Shown: in pieces, positions 27,330 through 35,909 of the stretch
Position numbering within the stretch: the first letter of the stretch is position 1
Layout: the number at the start of each line of letters is the position of its first letter
From: Sphaerimonospora cavernae
GTDB lineage: Bacteria; Actinomycetota; Actinomycetes; Streptosporangiales; Streptosporangiaceae
NCBI RefSeq assembly: GCF_042435035.1
Contig: NZ_JBHMQT010000006.1
Location: 186,001-250,000 of the forward strand
Direction: 5' to 3'
Length of the DNA: 64,000 bases
Notes under the pieces: model-generated
Databases searched by the model: none
Seen by the model: only the letters and a program-made list of their open reading frames with translations
What the model was told of the DNA's origin: nothing
Program-made: the position numbers and the translations under genes

Positions 27330-27826
27330 GGGTTGTGCTCTCGCTCGGTAGCAACCTGGGCCGCCGGATCGACTGTCTCCAGGGCGCGCTCGATGTGCTG
27401 TTCGACGCTCCGGGACTGACGTTCGTGGCGGTGTCCCCCGTGTACGAGACCGACCCGGTGGGCGGTCCCGAGCAGGGGCCCTACCTCAATGCCGTCGTGA
27501 TCGCCGAGGGAATGCAGGACCCGCGCACGCTGCTGGAGCGGGCGCAGGGCGTCGAGACCGCTTTCGGCCGCAGACGCGAGGAGCGGTGGGGGCCGCGTAC
27601 GCTGGACGTCGATCTGATCACCGTGGACGGTGTGGTGTCGGATGATCCGGAGCTGACGCTGCCCCATCCCCGGGCGCACGAGCGGGCGTTCGTCCTGGTC
27701 CCGTGGGCCCAGATCGATCCGGACGCGGTGCTTCCCGGCCACGGACCGATCGGGGCGCTACTGGCCGATCTGGACCAGAGCGGCGTACGGCTGCGGCCCG
27801 ACCTCGCGCTGGAACCACCCGGCTGA
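27326..27826 (+). CDS. folK: 2-amino-4-hydroxy-6-hydroxymethyldihydropteridine pyrophosphokinase
   Basis: 166 residues with SLGSNLGRRIDCLQGAL at the N-terminus, the loop VYETDPVGGPEQGPYLNAVV, and the HPPK signature RWGPRTLDVDLI followed by LPHPRAHERAFVLVP. It makes the pyrophosphorylated pterin used by FolP. Its start overlaps the folB stop by 4 nt. It is followed by a short run of CCCCGGCAGCC-like repeats (27860-27915). Confidence 0.97.
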   Translation: MRVVLSLGSNLGRRIDCLQGALDVLFDAPGLTFVAVSPVYETDPVGGPEQGPYLNAVVIAEGMQDPRTLLERAQGVETAFGRRREERWGPRTLDVDLITVDGVVSDDPELTLPHPRAHERAFVLVPWAQIDPDAVLPGHGPIGALLADLDQSGVRLRPDLALEPPG

Positions 27827-27937
27827 ACGGGCGGAACCTCATCGGCTCCAGCAGCACCATCGGCCCGGCAGCCCCGGCAGCCCCGGCAGCCCCGTCAGCC
27901 CCGACAGCCCCGTCAGCTCCAGAAGAGCGGAGTGTGC

Positions 27938-28387
27938 GTGAAACCCAGCAACCCCGGCGTCCTGGTCGGCCTGGTGGTGGTGTTCGGACTCGTAACGTGG
28001 GGTGTGCTGCGGCAGGCCTACGCGGTGCTGCCGACCGTCCCGTGGACGGCCATCCCCACGACGCTGCTGCTCGCGCTCGGCGAGGCGTACACCGGCTGGC
28101 TGACACGCGCGCGGATCTTGCGCAGGCCGGACACCAAGCCCGTCGAGCCGCTGGCCGTGGCCCGGCTGGCGGCGCTGGCCAAGGCCACGGCGTACGCGGG
28201 GGCGGTGTTCGCCGGGGTGTTCGCCGGGTTCGTGCTCCGCGTCGTCGACATGCTCGACCTGCCCAAGCCGCGCCAGGACGCGCTGGTCGCGGGGGGATCA
28301 TTCGTGTCGTGCGTGATTCTGGTCTGCGCGGCGCTCTTCCTGGAGTACTGCTGTCGCGTTCCCGACAAGCCCGAAGAGGAGGAGTGA
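27938..28387 (+). CDS. DUF3180 membrane protein
   Basis: 149 residues with four predicted membrane helices (about 7-25, 33-50, 78-98, 113-132) and acidic C-terminal residues. It begins VKPSNPGVLVGLVVVFGLVTWG, the pattern of the actinobacterial DUF3180 family usually found right after folK. The GTG at 27938 has GCGGAG 6 nt upstream; a GTG at 27932 is possible. Function unknown. Confidence 0.85.
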   Translation: MKPSNPGVLVGLVVVFGLVTWGVLRQAYAVLPTVPWTAIPTTLLLALGEAYTGWLTRARILRRPDTKPVEPLAVARLAALAKATAYAGAVFAGVFAGFVLRVVDMLDLPKPRQDALVAGGSFVSCVILVCAALFLEYCCRVPDKPEEEE

Positions 28388-28397
28388 CAACCCCGAT

Positions 28398-29612
28398 CTA
28401 CTTGTCGATGTCCCCGACGACGAAGAACATCGAGCCGAGAATGGCGACCATGTCGGAGATCAGGTGCCCCGGCAGCATCTCCCGCAGCACCTGGATGTTG
28501 TTGTACGAGGCGCTGCGGAGCTTGAGCCGCCAAGGAGTCTTCTCGCCCCGGGACACCAGGTAGTAGCCGTTGAGGCCGAGCGGGTTCTCGGTCCAGGCGT
28601 AGGTGTGGCCCTCCGGAACCTTGAGCACCTTCGGCAGCCGCTGGTTGATCGGTCCTGGCGGCAGGTTCCGCAGCCGCGCCACGCAGGTGTCGGCCAGGTC
28701 CAGGGACACCCTGACCTGATCGAGGAGCACCTGGAACCGGGCGTTGCAGTCGCCGGCCGAACGGGTCACCACCTTGACCGGCAGCTCGCCGTAGGCCAGG
28801 TACGGCTCGTCACGCCGTAGGTCGAGATCGACGCCGGAGGCCCGGGCGACAGGGCCGCTCACGCCGTACTGCATGATCGTCTCGCGGTCGAGAACGCCGA
28901 TGCCCCTGGTCCTGGCCAGGAAGATCTCGTTACCGAAGATCAGCTCTTCGATGTCCGGCAGGCGGCGCCGTACGTCTGCGACGGCTTGGGCCACCCGGTC
29001 GAGCCAGCCGAGAGGGAGATCCTCCTTCAGCCCGCCGACCCGGTTGAACATGTAGTGCATGCGGCCGCCGGAGATCTCCTCCATGACATGCTGCAGCGTC
29101 TCCCGCTCGCGGAAGGCGTAGAAGACCGGGGTGATCGCGCCGAGCTCCAGGGGATAGGAACCGAGGAACATGAGATGGTTGAGCACGCGGTTGAGCTCGG
29201 CCAGCAGCGTACGCGCCCACACGGCCCGCCGCGGGACCTCCATCCCGAGCATGCGCTCGACCGCCAGCACCACCCCCAGCTCGTTGGCGAAGGCCGACAG
29301 CCAGTCGTGCCGGTTGGCGAGCACGATGATCTGCCGGTAGTCGCGTACCTCGAACAGCTTCTCCGCGCCCCGGTGCATGTACCCGACGATCGGCTCGGCG
29401 GCGGCGATCCGCTCACCGTCGAGCGTGAGCCGCAGCCGCAGCACACCGTGCGTGGACGGATGCTGCGGGCCGATGTTGAGGACCATGTCCTCAGTGGCCA
29501 ATTCCTTCGAGGTTGCCAGGTCCTTCGGGGCGTGCAACTCCTTCGGCTGGACGGCGTCCGCGCCGGCGCCGATCCCGACCACACGCTCCCGCCGCATGCC
29601 CTCCTCGGTCAT
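28398..29612 (-). CDS. nuoD: NADH-quinone oxidoreductase subunit D-like protein, solitary copy
   Basis: 404 residues. NIGPQHPSTHGVLRLRLTLDG is the subunit D (49-kDa) signature, followed by YMHRGAEKLFE, NRVLNHLMFLGSYPLELG and the C-terminal SMFFVVGDIDK. No other complex I genes lie nearby, so this is not the main nuo operon copy. The ATG at 29612 is chosen because homology begins shortly after it; the frame is open further but that part overlaps the Nudix gene. It converges on the DUF3180 gene 10 bp away. It may be a paralogue used elsewhere or a spare subunit. Confidence 0.9.
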   Translation of the reverse strand: MTEEGMRRERVVGIGAGADAVQPKELHAPKDLATSKELATEDMVLNIGPQHPSTHGVLRLRLTLDGERIAAAEPIVGYMHRGAEKLFEVRDYRQIIVLANRHDWLSAFANELGVVLAVERMLGMEVPRRAVWARTLLAELNRVLNHLMFLGSYPLELGAITPVFYAFRERETLQHVMEEISGGRMHYMFNRVGGLKEDLPLGWLDRVAQAVADVRRRLPDIEELIFGNEIFLARTRGIGVLDRETIMQYGVSGPVARASGVDLDLRRDEPYLAYGELPVKVVTRSAGDCNARFQVLLDQVRVSLDLADTCVARLRNLPPGPINQRLPKVLKVPEGHTYAWTENPLGLNGYYLVSRGEKTPWRLKLRSASYNNIQVLREMLPGHLISDMVAILGSMFFVVGDIDK

Positions 29613-29679
29613 ACGGCCATGCTCCCACGCCGTACGGCACAGCGAAGTGCCCGTACGGCACCGCGAATCGGGGCCGCCG

Positions 29680-30192
29680 TCACGGCGCACCCTCCACGAT
29701 GTGGCTCCACGGTGCGGCTTCATGAGGCAGGTAGACGGCACGTTGGTCTTTCCTGGCCCGGCGGGCGGCGGGCAGACGCGGGGCGGTGGTGACCGGCAGC
29801 AGGGCGGCGGCCTGCTCCCAGGGGAAGAACCCGAGGTCGTCCAGCTCCTCCTCCTGCAGCCGGAGCGGCGTGCCGTCACTGATCGTGCCGCCGTCGAAGA
29901 GGAAGTTGACCATCGAGCGCGGGCGCTCGCCGAGCGGCGGCGCCCAGTCCAGGACGAGCAGCGCACCCGCCTCGACCCGGAGACCGAGCTCTTCGTAGAT
30001 TTCGCGGCGGGCGCCGTCGTGGGGCGACTCGCCGTCTTCGACGATGCCACCGGGGATCGACCATCCCGGCCGATAGTTGGGCTTCACCAGCAGGACCCGG
30101 TCGTGGACGTCGGTGAGCAGCACGCACGCCGAGGCGAACACGGTGGGCAGGGTGGCGAACCATTCCGTTGGTTCGAGATAAGGGTTGCTCAT
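29680..30192 (-). CDS. Nudix hydrolase
   Basis: 170 residues with a complete Nudix box, starting GGIVEDGESPHDGARREIYE and ending in ELGL: G-x5-E-x7-REU-x-EE-x-G-U. WSIPGG precedes it. Members hydrolyse nucleoside diphosphates linked to other groups. The substrate cannot be told. It is upstream of the solitary nuoD on the same strand, 67 bp apart. Confidence 0.9.
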   Translation of the reverse strand: MSNPYLEPTEWFATLPTVFASACVLLTDVHDRVLLVKPNYRPGWSIPGGIVEDGESPHDGARREIYEELGLRVEAGALLVLDWAPPLGERPRSMVNFLFDGGTISDGTPLRLQEEELDDLGFFPWEQAAALLPVTTAPRLPAARRARKDQRAVYLPHEAAPWSHIVEGAP

Positions 30193-30514
30193 CGGCTCAC
30201 GCTACCCCGGCCGATCCCGGCCCAACCGGCGCCTGCTCGTACTCACTCATGTCAGACCGGCGGAGATGCGTGACGAGAACGATTGCGGAGCCGCGGCATG
30301 GCGGGGGAATGGTGGTCACAAAATTCTGGACAGAGTCCACATCATCCGTTTATTGCCCCAAGCATCACATCGGGTCGTCATTCAGCGCGCGTGATCCCGT
30401 TCAGTGGGACGGGCGGGGCGGGCCATCCGGGCTCCACGTCAGTGTGATGGTGCACACAATGGCCAGGCGAGCGGCGCCGCTCGGTCCCTGCGCTTTTCTT
30501 TTCAAGGAGCAGTA
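30193..30514. other. Divergent intergenic region before the peptide-binding lipoprotein
   Basis: I see no gene in these 322 bp. A perfect palindrome GAGCGGCGCCGCTC lies at 30469-30482, about 33 bp before the GTG start, and could be an operator or a leader hairpin. The strong ribosome site AAGGAGC is at 30503-30509. The region presumably carries the promoter of the binding-protein gene and that of the Nudix gene in the other direction. Confidence 0.4.
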
Positions 30515-32158
30515 GTGAGATCACACATTCCGCTCCGTTCCCGCATTACGGCAGCGCTTCTCGCGAGTTGTCTGATCGTCACCGGATGCGCGAACTCGTC
30601 ATCGAAGAATGAGGGAGTCGATCGGGGCGGCTCCACCGGGTCCTCCGAGGGCCCGAGCAAGGCTGAGATCTACACCACCGGGCTCGTCAACGCCGACGAC
30701 GCCGGGACTCCCGTCAAGGGCGGCACGCTGACCGTCGCCGAGTACGCGGAGGCCCGGAGTCTGAACCCGGTCGAGACCTATGCCAACGGCGCCACCGGAG
30801 GCAGCGCCATGGCGGCGGTCTACGACGAGCTGATGCGCTACGACTACAAGACGGACAGCTTCGAACCCTGGCTCGCCGAATCGCTCACGTCCGACGACAA
30901 CGTCACATGGACGTTGAAACTCCGGGACGGAGTGAAGTTCACCGACGGTACGCCGCTGAATGCCAAGGCGGTCGTCGGGAGTATCGGCTTCTACCAGAAG
31001 AACTACGCCTACAACGCGCTGCTCCTGCTGGGCAACATCGCCGAGATGAAGGCGACGGACGACCTTACCGTTGTGTTCGAGGCACGCGCCCCGTGGGCCA
31101 AGTTCCCGAACATGCTCGCGCAGGGCCCTGGCATGATCATGGCTCCCGCCGCTTACAAGGACCCCAAGAACTTCAAGCCGATCGGCGCCGGCCCCTTCAT
31201 GCTCGACCATTACTCTCCGGGCGAGGAGCTGGTGCTGAAGGCCAACCCGGGATACTGGAACGGTGCCCCCAACCTGGACGCACTGCGTTTCGTGTGGGTG
31301 GGCGGCGCCGACGACACCGCCAAGCTCGACTCGCTCAAGAACGGGGACGTCGACGCCGTTTTCATGCGGGACGCCACCGCGGTGGAGGAGGCCCGCCGTG
31401 CGGGTTACCCGGGGATGATGTTCGTGACCGGCATGGGCGGCAACCTGTGGATCAACGTGCGTAAGGGCCGCCCGGGGGCGGATGTCCGAGTCCGGCAGGC
31501 CATCGATTACGCGTTCGACCCGAAGGCGTACATGGACCGGTTGGACGAAGGCGCCGGTCTGCCCGCCAAGGCGCTCCTCCCGGAGACCTCGCCCTGGCAC
31601 ACCGGCGTCGAGCCGAACAAGGCCGACCCCGAGAAGGCCAAGAGCCTCCTCCAGGCCGCCATGGCGGACGGATTCGACGGGGAGATCAGCTACTCCCACT
31701 CGACGGACGCGTCCTCGCAGGCCGCCGCGGTCGCGATCAAGGCCGTGCTGGAGGCGGTCGGTTTCAAGGTGACCCTCGTGCCGCTGCGCACGGTCGCCGA
31801 CCAGGTGCAGAAGCTGTACGTCGACCACGACTACGACCTCGCGGTGGCCGGTACGACGATCCCCGACGAGGATCCTTACTCCCGGCTGTCGGGTGTCCTG
31901 GGCAGCGAGTCCCCCTCGAACACCTCGGGTTACTCCAACCCGGAGATGGACAAGCTGCTGGGAGAGCTTCAGGCCGCTCCCGGTCCCAAGGACGGCAAGG
32001 CGGTCCTGGCCAAGATCGAGGAGCTCTGGAAGAAGGAGGTGCCCGGCATCGGCATCGAGATCGGCGGCACCTTCCAGGCCTGGCAGAAGAACGTGCACGG
32101 GCTGATCCCCACCAGCGAGACGATGTTCCTCTACAGCAAGGCGTGGAAGAGCGAGTAA
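30515..32158 (+). CDS. Extracellular solute-binding lipoprotein, family 5 (oligopeptide/opine type)
   Basis: 547 residues. A signal peptide with lipobox LIVTGC (Cys about residue 24) is followed by an SBP_bac_5 fold: TLTVAEYAEARSLNPVETY, VTWTLKLRDGVKFTDGTPLNAKAVV, RVRQAIDYAFD. It would sit on the outer face of the membrane and hand peptides or peptide-like ligands to an Opp/Dpp permease. GTG start with AAGGAGC 5 nt upstream. The matching permease and ATPase genes are on the opposite strand at 33754-37880, converging on this gene, so the two halves have separate promoters. Confidence 0.94.
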   Translation: MRSHIPLRSRITAALLASCLIVTGCANSSSKNEGVDRGGSTGSSEGPSKAEIYTTGLVNADDAGTPVKGGTLTVAEYAEARSLNPVETYANGATGGSAMAAVYDELMRYDYKTDSFEPWLAESLTSDDNVTWTLKLRDGVKFTDGTPLNAKAVVGSIGFYQKNYAYNALLLLGNIAEMKATDDLTVVFEARAPWAKFPNMLAQGPGMIMAPAAYKDPKNFKPIGAGPFMLDHYSPGEELVLKANPGYWNGAPNLDALRFVWVGGADDTAKLDSLKNGDVDAVFMRDATAVEEARRAGYPGMMFVTGMGGNLWINVRKGRPGADVRVRQAIDYAFDPKAYMDRLDEGAGLPAKALLPETSPWHTGVEPNKADPEKAKSLLQAAMADGFDGEISYSHSTDASSQAAAVAIKAVLEAVGFKVTLVPLRTVADQVQKLYVDHDYDLAVAGTTIPDEDPYSRLSGVLGSESPSNTSGYSNPEMDKLLGELQAAPGPKDGKAVLAKIEELWKKEVPGIGIEIGGTFQAWQKNVHGLIPTSETMFLYSKAWKSE

Positions 32159-32192
32159 CCCGCATCGCCCGCTCAACCGCGCGGACCGCGAG

Positions 32193-32220
32193 GACCGCCA
32201 TCCGGGTGGGGATGGCGGTC
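32193..32220. terminator. Bidirectional hairpin terminator
   Basis: GACCGCCATCC (32193-32203) and GGATGGCGGTC (32210-32220) form a perfect 11-bp stem with a 6-nt loop. It lies between the 3' ends of the convergent binding-protein and amidase genes and can serve both. Confidence 0.75.
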
Positions 32221-32247
32221 TTCGCCGTCAACCGAGCGATCCAGTCG

Positions 32248-33705
32248 TTACTTCGCGTAACCGGATGCCTGGTAGCCGGCTGCCTCGTAGCCGGGTGCCA
32301 GGCGACGCCACGGCGACGCCTGCTCCAGTTGGGCGGCCAGTGAGAGAAGCAGCTCCTCGCCTCCCAGGTCCGCGGCGAACTGCACCCCCAGTGGCATGCC
32401 CCGCCGGTCGGCGGCGAGCGGAAGGGACATGGCCGGCATGCCGGTGACGTTGAACGGGCTGGTCCAGCAGGAGAACAGCGGGGCGGACTCGTACATCGTC
32501 TCGGCACGGCCGGTGTCCAACACGCCGTGCTCGGGCGTCGGTCGCGCGAGGGTCGGGGTGAGCAGGACGTCGAAGGTGTCGAATTTCGTGCCGAGCTTCC
32601 AGCCGATCTCCTGGACCCCGCGCATGGCCCGGGTCACGTCGGTGCCGCTGAGCCGCCGGTACTGCTCCAGCAGGAAATGAGTGAACGGCTCGAGGTCGTC
32701 GTCGCGCAGTTCGCGTCCCAGGAAGGCCAGCCAGTCGTCGATCGCCACCACGAGTTCGGTGCCCATGGCCGTCGCCGAGGTTATCGCGGCTTCGGCGTAG
32801 TCGAATCCGCAGTCGGTCTCGGTCACCTCGTGGCCGAGTCGCTCGCAGAGCGCCGCGACGCGCTCGACCGCCGTGACACACTCGGCGTCCGTTTCCGGGC
32901 CGTTGGTCTGCTTGACGGCCATGCCGATGCGCAGCCTGCCAGGATCCCGCCTGGTGGCGTCGAGGAAGCTGGTGCGCGGAGCCGGTGCCGAGAATGCCTC
33001 ACCCTTCATCGGCCCGGCCGCGATGTCGAGCAGCAGCGCGCTGTCGCGCACGGTGGTGGTGAGCGCGTGGTTCACCGACACGGGACCGGCGAGAGTCCCG
33101 GGGTCGGGGAAGCTGGTGACGCGGCCGCGGCTCGGTTTCAGCCCGAACAGGCCGCACATGGCCGCCGGGATGCGGATCGACCCGCCGCCGTCGCTGGCGT
33201 GCGCGACCGGCACCATGCCCCCGGCCACGGCCGCAGCGGAACCTCCACTCGACCCGCCGGGTGAGAAGCCTCGCCGGTGGGGATTGTGGGTCGGGCCGAA
33301 CAGGGCGGGCTCGGTGCTCGCGTTCAGGCCGAGCTCGGGGGTGTTGGTGGTGCCGAGCACGACCATTCCGGCCTGACGGTAGCGGCGGACGAGTTCGCTG
33401 TCGTGCTCGGGCACGTAGTCCGCGAACAACCGGCTGCCGCTGGTGCTCGGCAGTCCGGCGACATCGGCGCCGAGGTTCTTGATGAGAACGGGCACGCCGG
33501 TCAGCGGACCCTCGGGCAGGCCCGCCCTGACCTCATCGAGTGCTTCCTCAAACCGGAAGCCCACGACCGCGTTGAGTGCCGGGTTGTGCTTCTCGATGCG
33601 GGCGATGGCGTCCTCGACGGCCTCCCTCGCGCTGATCTCACCGGAGCGGATGGCGGCCGCGAGGGCGACGGCATCGCGCGGTGAATCAGCAGAGCCTTCC
33701 AACAT
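32248..33705 (-). CDS. Amidase-signature family hydrolase
   Basis: 485 residues with the complete Ser-cisSer-Lys triad of the amidase signature family: K76 in VPVLIKNLG, S152 in PGGSSGGSAAAVA and S176 in SDGGGSIRIPAAMCGL. It hydrolyses an amide in the cytoplasm. Lack of a GatB neighbour argues against GatA. It is the last gene behind the oligopeptide transporter ATPases (48 bp gap, AAAGGA before the ATG), so the likely job is to open an imported peptide-like amide for nitrogen or carbon use. Confidence 0.93.
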   Translation of the reverse strand: MLEGSADSPRDAVALAAAIRSGEISAREAVEDAIARIEKHNPALNAVVGFRFEEALDEVRAGLPEGPLTGVPVLIKNLGADVAGLPSTSGSRLFADYVPEHDSELVRRYRQAGMVVLGTTNTPELGLNASTEPALFGPTHNPHRRGFSPGGSSGGSAAAVAGGMVPVAHASDGGGSIRIPAAMCGLFGLKPSRGRVTSFPDPGTLAGPVSVNHALTTTVRDSALLLDIAAGPMKGEAFSAPAPRTSFLDATRRDPGRLRIGMAVKQTNGPETDAECVTAVERVAALCERLGHEVTETDCGFDYAEAAITSATAMGTELVVAIDDWLAFLGRELRDDDLEPFTHFLLEQYRRLSGTDVTRAMRGVQEIGWKLGTKFDTFDVLLTPTLARPTPEHGVLDTGRAETMYESAPLFSCWTSPFNVTGMPAMSLPLAADRRGMPLGVQFAADLGGEELLLSLAAQLEQASPWRRLAPGYEAAGYQASGYAK

Positions 33706-33753
33706 GGCGTTCCTTTCGTTCGGTGGCGTGCCGCCTGGCCGTACCGGGCTCTT

Positions 33754-34773
33754 TCAGGCCGTGGGGACGTGTGCCGCGTCGACGTGGTGACAGGCGACGA
33801 AGTGGCCGGGGCCGAGTCCGCGAAGCACCGGTTCCTCGGCGGCGCACCGATCGGTGGCCAGCGGACATCGCGTGCGGAACCGGCAACCCGAGGGCGGGTC
33901 GAGCGGCGAGGGTAGCTCTGTGGCGGGCTGCGTCTGCCGCGATCCGCTCTCGGTCGCCTCGGATATTTCGGACATCTCGGGCACCGAGGCGAGGAGGAGC
34001 CGGGTGTAGGGGTGGACGGCGCGGGTGTCGAGGTGCGCCGACGGCAGGACCTCGCAGGTCTTGCCGAGATAGAGCACCATCACCCGGTCGCTGATGTTCT
34101 TGACCACGGCGACGTCATGGGCGATGAACACCAGGCTGAGCAGGTGGCTGCGTTTGCTTCGCTCCAGCAGATTCAGGATCTGCGCCTGCACCGAGACGTC
34201 GAGGCTGGCGACCGGCTCATCGCAGATCAGCACGGACGGCTTCAGCATCAGGGCCCGCGCGATGCAGACCCGCTGGCACTGCCCGCCGGACAGCTCATGC
34301 GGCCGACGGTTCCACACCACCTCGGGTTCCAGACCGACCGCGTGCAGCGCCTCCCGGATCAGCCGGTCCTCATCTTCGCCCTCGTGCCCCCAGATGGAAA
34401 GCCCTTCGGCGACCAGGTCCCTGACTCTGCGCCGCGGATTCAACGAGGAGACCGGGTCCTGCATGATCATTTGCATCTTGGCCCGGGCCCGTCGGAGCTC
34501 GCGGGACCTGAGGCGGGTGAGTTCCGAACCGTGCAGCAGTACGGATCCCGAGGTCGGCGGGGGCATCTGCATGAAGGCGCGTCCGGCGCTGGACTTACCG
34601 CAGCCGGACTCACCGAGGATGCCCAACGTCTCCCCCGCGAGCAGGTCGAGGTTCAGCCCGGAGACGGCGTGCACCTTCTGCCGCCGCCCGACGGGGAACT
34701 CCACCACCAGGTCCCGGACCGACAGGACCGGCTGCTCAGACTCCCGCATATGTACGGTGCCGCTGCCTGCCAT
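33754..34773 (-). CDS. Oligopeptide ABC transporter ATP-binding protein (OppF/DppF type)
   Basis: 339 residues with the Walker A GESGCGKSS, ABC signature LSGGQCQRVCIARAL, Walker B VLICDEPVASLD, and the C-terminal oligo_HPY region with PPSGCRFRTRCPLATDRC, whose Cys residues are typical of peptide transporter ATPases. It powers uptake together with the OppD-like protein whose stop codon overlaps its ATG (TGATG). Confidence 0.94.
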   Translation of the reverse strand: MAGSGTVHMRESEQPVLSVRDLVVEFPVGRRQKVHAVSGLNLDLLAGETLGILGESGCGKSSAGRAFMQMPPPTSGSVLLHGSELTRLRSRELRRARAKMQMIMQDPVSSLNPRRRVRDLVAEGLSIWGHEGEDEDRLIREALHAVGLEPEVVWNRRPHELSGGQCQRVCIARALMLKPSVLICDEPVASLDVSVQAQILNLLERSKRSHLLSLVFIAHDVAVVKNISDRVMVLYLGKTCEVLPSAHLDTRAVHPYTRLLLASVPEMSEISEATESGSRQTQPATELPSPLDPPSGCRFRTRCPLATDRCAAEEPVLRGLGPGHFVACHHVDAAHVPTA

Positions 34774-35909
34774 CAGTCGTCTCCCCTGTTCATCGAGCCG
34801 GCGTCCCTCGAGTCGGCGTCCCTCGGGCCGGCGTCCCTCGAGTCGGCCTTCGGCGTGGGTAGCAGAGGCGCGTGGCAGGCCACGCTGTGGCGCGCGTCGT
34901 ACGCCAGCGGCTCGTGCGGCGGCGGAGCCTCCTCGCGGCAGCGCTCAAACGCGTGAACGCATCGAGGCGCGAAGCGGCAGCCGGGCGGCGGCGCCGACAT
35001 GTCGGGCGGGTTGCCGTCGATCACCCGCAACTCGGCGTGCGGTTCGTTCGACAGCCGCGGGATCGAGCCGATGAGCGCGTCGGTGTAGGGGTGGAGCGGA
35101 TGCTCGAACACGGTGGCCGTGGCGGCGGTCTCGGCGATCCGTCCCGCGTACATCACCGCCACCCGGTCCGTGCGACCCGCGATCACGCCGAGGTCGTGGC
35201 TGATCAGAATCGTCGCCATTTCCAGGCGCTCCGCCAGCGTGCCCAGCAGGTCGAGGATCTGCTTCTGCACCGTGACGTCGAGCGCCGTCGTCGGTTCGTC
35301 CGCGATCAGCAGCTTCGGGGAGCAGGCCAGCGCCAGGGCGATCACCACTCGTTGGCGCATGCCGCCCGAGAGTTCGTGCGGGAACTGTCTCACCCGGCGG
35401 CGAGGCTCCGGGATGCCCACCTGTACGAGTAGCTCGATCGCGCGGTCGGTGGCCGCTCCGCGACGGAGCCCGAGGTGCAGACGGAGGGTTTCGGTGAGAT
35501 GGGTGCCGATCCGCTTCGTCGGGTTCAACGACGTCATCGGGTCCTGGAACACCATGGCGACCTCGGGCCCCCAGAGCCGTCGGCGCTCGCCGGGAGCGAG
35601 CGCGTGGACGTCGCGGCCACCTATCCGCACCGTTCCCCGGACCTCGGTGGCCGGGCCGGCGGAGATCAACCCCATGATGGTGCGGCCCAGCACGGACTTG
35701 CCCGAACCGGACTCGCCGACGATCCCGATCGTCTCGCCCGCGGACAGTCGCAACGAGACACCGTCGACGGCGCGTACCGCGCCCCGCGGGGTGTGAAAGG
35801 TGGTGCGCAGGTCGTCCACTTCGAGAAGCGGCGTGGCGGTCGACCCCACGGTCACGGGCGGCTCCACGGTCACGGGCGGCTCCGGGGACATGGGCGGCTC
35901 CGGGGTCAC
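34773..35909 (-). CDS. Oligopeptide ABC transporter ATP-binding protein (OppD/DppD type)
   Basis: 378 residues: Walker A GESGSGKS, signature LSGGMRQRVVIALAL, Walker B LLIADEPTTALD, and the C-terminal APPPGCRFAPRCVHAFERC cysteine region. The GTG at 35909 overlaps the permease stop (GTGA), implying coupled translation. The N-terminus has PPVTVEPPVTV-like repeats before the ABC domain and the C-terminus ends in DSRDAG-type repeats from tandem 15-nt units; both are outside the conserved fold. Confidence 0.93.
   Translation of the reverse strand: MTPEPPMSPEPPVTVEPPVTVGSTATPLLEVDDLRTTFHTPRGAVRAVDGVSLRLSAGETIGIVGESGSGKSVLGRTIMGLISAGPATEVRGTVRIGGRDVHALAPGERRRLWGPEVAMVFQDPMTSLNPTKRIGTHLTETLRLHLGLRRGAATDRAIELLVQVGIPEPRRRVRQFPHELSGGMRQRVVIALALACSPKLLIADEPTTALDVTVQKQILDLLGTLAERLEMATILISHDLGVIAGRTDRVAVMYAGRIAETAATATVFEHPLHPYTDALIGSIPRLSNEPHAELRVIDGNPPDMSAPPPGCRFAPRCVHAFERCREEAPPPHEPLAYDARHSVACHAPLLPTPKADSRDAGPRDADSRDAGSMNRGDD
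34801..34845 (-). repeat. Three tandem 15-bp units at the end of the oppD-like gene
   Basis: Three consecutive units of GCGTCCCTCGAGTCG (plus-strand reading; the middle one has two changes) encode the repeated DSRDAG-type tail of the OppD-like ATPase. Confidence 0.85.

Noticed and set aside
32248..33705. GatA subunit of the amidotransferase
   Set aside because: No gatB or gatC neighbours; the operon context is peptide uptake.
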